Assembly (NCBI GenBank): GCA_910586745.1
Contig: CAJUJZ010000043.1
Coordinates: 1 to 15,717, forward strand
Direction of reading: 5' to 3'
DNA length: 15,717 nt
Origin: an uncultured Mucispirillum sp.
GTDB lineage: Bacteria > Chrysiogenota > Deferribacteres > Deferribacterales > Mucispirillaceae
Part shown: positions 15,513 through 15,717 of the stretch, piece after piece
Layout: every line of letters starts with the position of its first letter
How positions within the stretch are numbered: position 1 is the stretch's first letter
The notes under the pieces: generated by a model
The model's database searches: none
Seen by the model: only the letters and a program-made list of their open reading frames with translations
What the model was told of the DNA's origin: nothing
Position numbers and translations under genes: made by a program

Positions 15513-15543
15513 ATATTCAACACCATAAAAAACAATATGTCAA
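15513..15543 (-). promoter_or_regulatory. Possible promoter of the carboxylase operon
   Basis: On the minus strand a consensus TTGACA (15538-15543) lies about 60 bp before the carboxyltransferase start. The -10 is unclear: TGAATA at 18-bp or GAATAT at 19-bp spacing are both poor matches. The rest of the segment to the window edge (15544-15717) shows no gene, hairpin or repeat that I can support. Confidence 0.35.
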
Positions 15544-15717
15544 CCATAAAATAAGATAAAAAAAGTATTTTATAAGATTTGTTTTGCTTGAAAATTTAAG
15601 GCGGATATATTATATAACATAATTCTAAATAAGTAAATAAAATATTTTGGATATATATTCAGAGGTTTCTTAACTAACAGGACATATGTTACAGATTAGA
15701 TAACAAATACCTTTTGT

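Overview
The window comes from an AT-rich, Gram-negative, probably anaerobic bacterium. It encodes outer-membrane TonB machinery, so it has two membranes, together with an oxygen-independent heme-degrading radical SAM enzyme. Low GC, strong AGGAG-type ribosome binding sites and this gene mix would fit a host-associated Deferribacterota such as Mucispirillum. That placement is inference; no rRNA or other marker gene is present.

Positions 1-9324 hold one tightly packed plus-strand operon of nine genes, with gaps of 1-15 bp or short overlaps. It begins at a Fur-box-like palindrome (62-78) and a good promoter (86-114). The order is: hutW-like anaerobic heme-degrading radical SAM enzyme; TonB-dependent receptor with heme-receptor-like FRSP and NPDL motifs; a three-gene ECF-type importer (S component, T component, fused double ATPase); a fusion of a HutX/ChuX heme-carrier domain to a heme-type flavodoxin; exbB; exbD; tonB. 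This reads as a complete heme-iron route. The receptor, powered by TonB-ExbB-ExbD, takes heme across the outer membrane. The ECF module would carry it across the inner membrane in place of the usual binding-protein/BtuCD-type permease. The HutX-flavodoxin fusion would receive heme and hand it to HutW, then reduce the linear tetrapyrrole product.

Positions 9325-11486 hold accessory genes. A second Fur-like 25-bp palindrome (9338-9362) precedes an unrecognised 424-residue lipoprotein. A GC-rich hairpin follows (10681-10702). Next come a strong promoter (10795-10823), a 71-codon reading frame with no ribosome binding site that looks like the tail of a lost gene, and a secreted DUF2141 protein.

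Positions 11487-11854 are non-coding and repeat-rich: four copies of GAGATAA (two per orientation) flank three 11-bp-phased ACTATRCAA units. The stretch ends in a strong terminator (11800-11825) placed between the convergent operons.

Positions 11855-15478 are a minus-strand three-gene operon for an ATP-dependent biotin acyl-CoA carboxylase, most likely propionyl-CoA carboxylase: carboxyltransferase, biotin carboxylase, biotin carrier protein. The last 240 bases hold only its upstream region. The main point of interest is the heme operon: an apparent ECF-type heme importer in a Gram-negative, coupled to anaerobic heme breakdown through a fused carrier/reductase.
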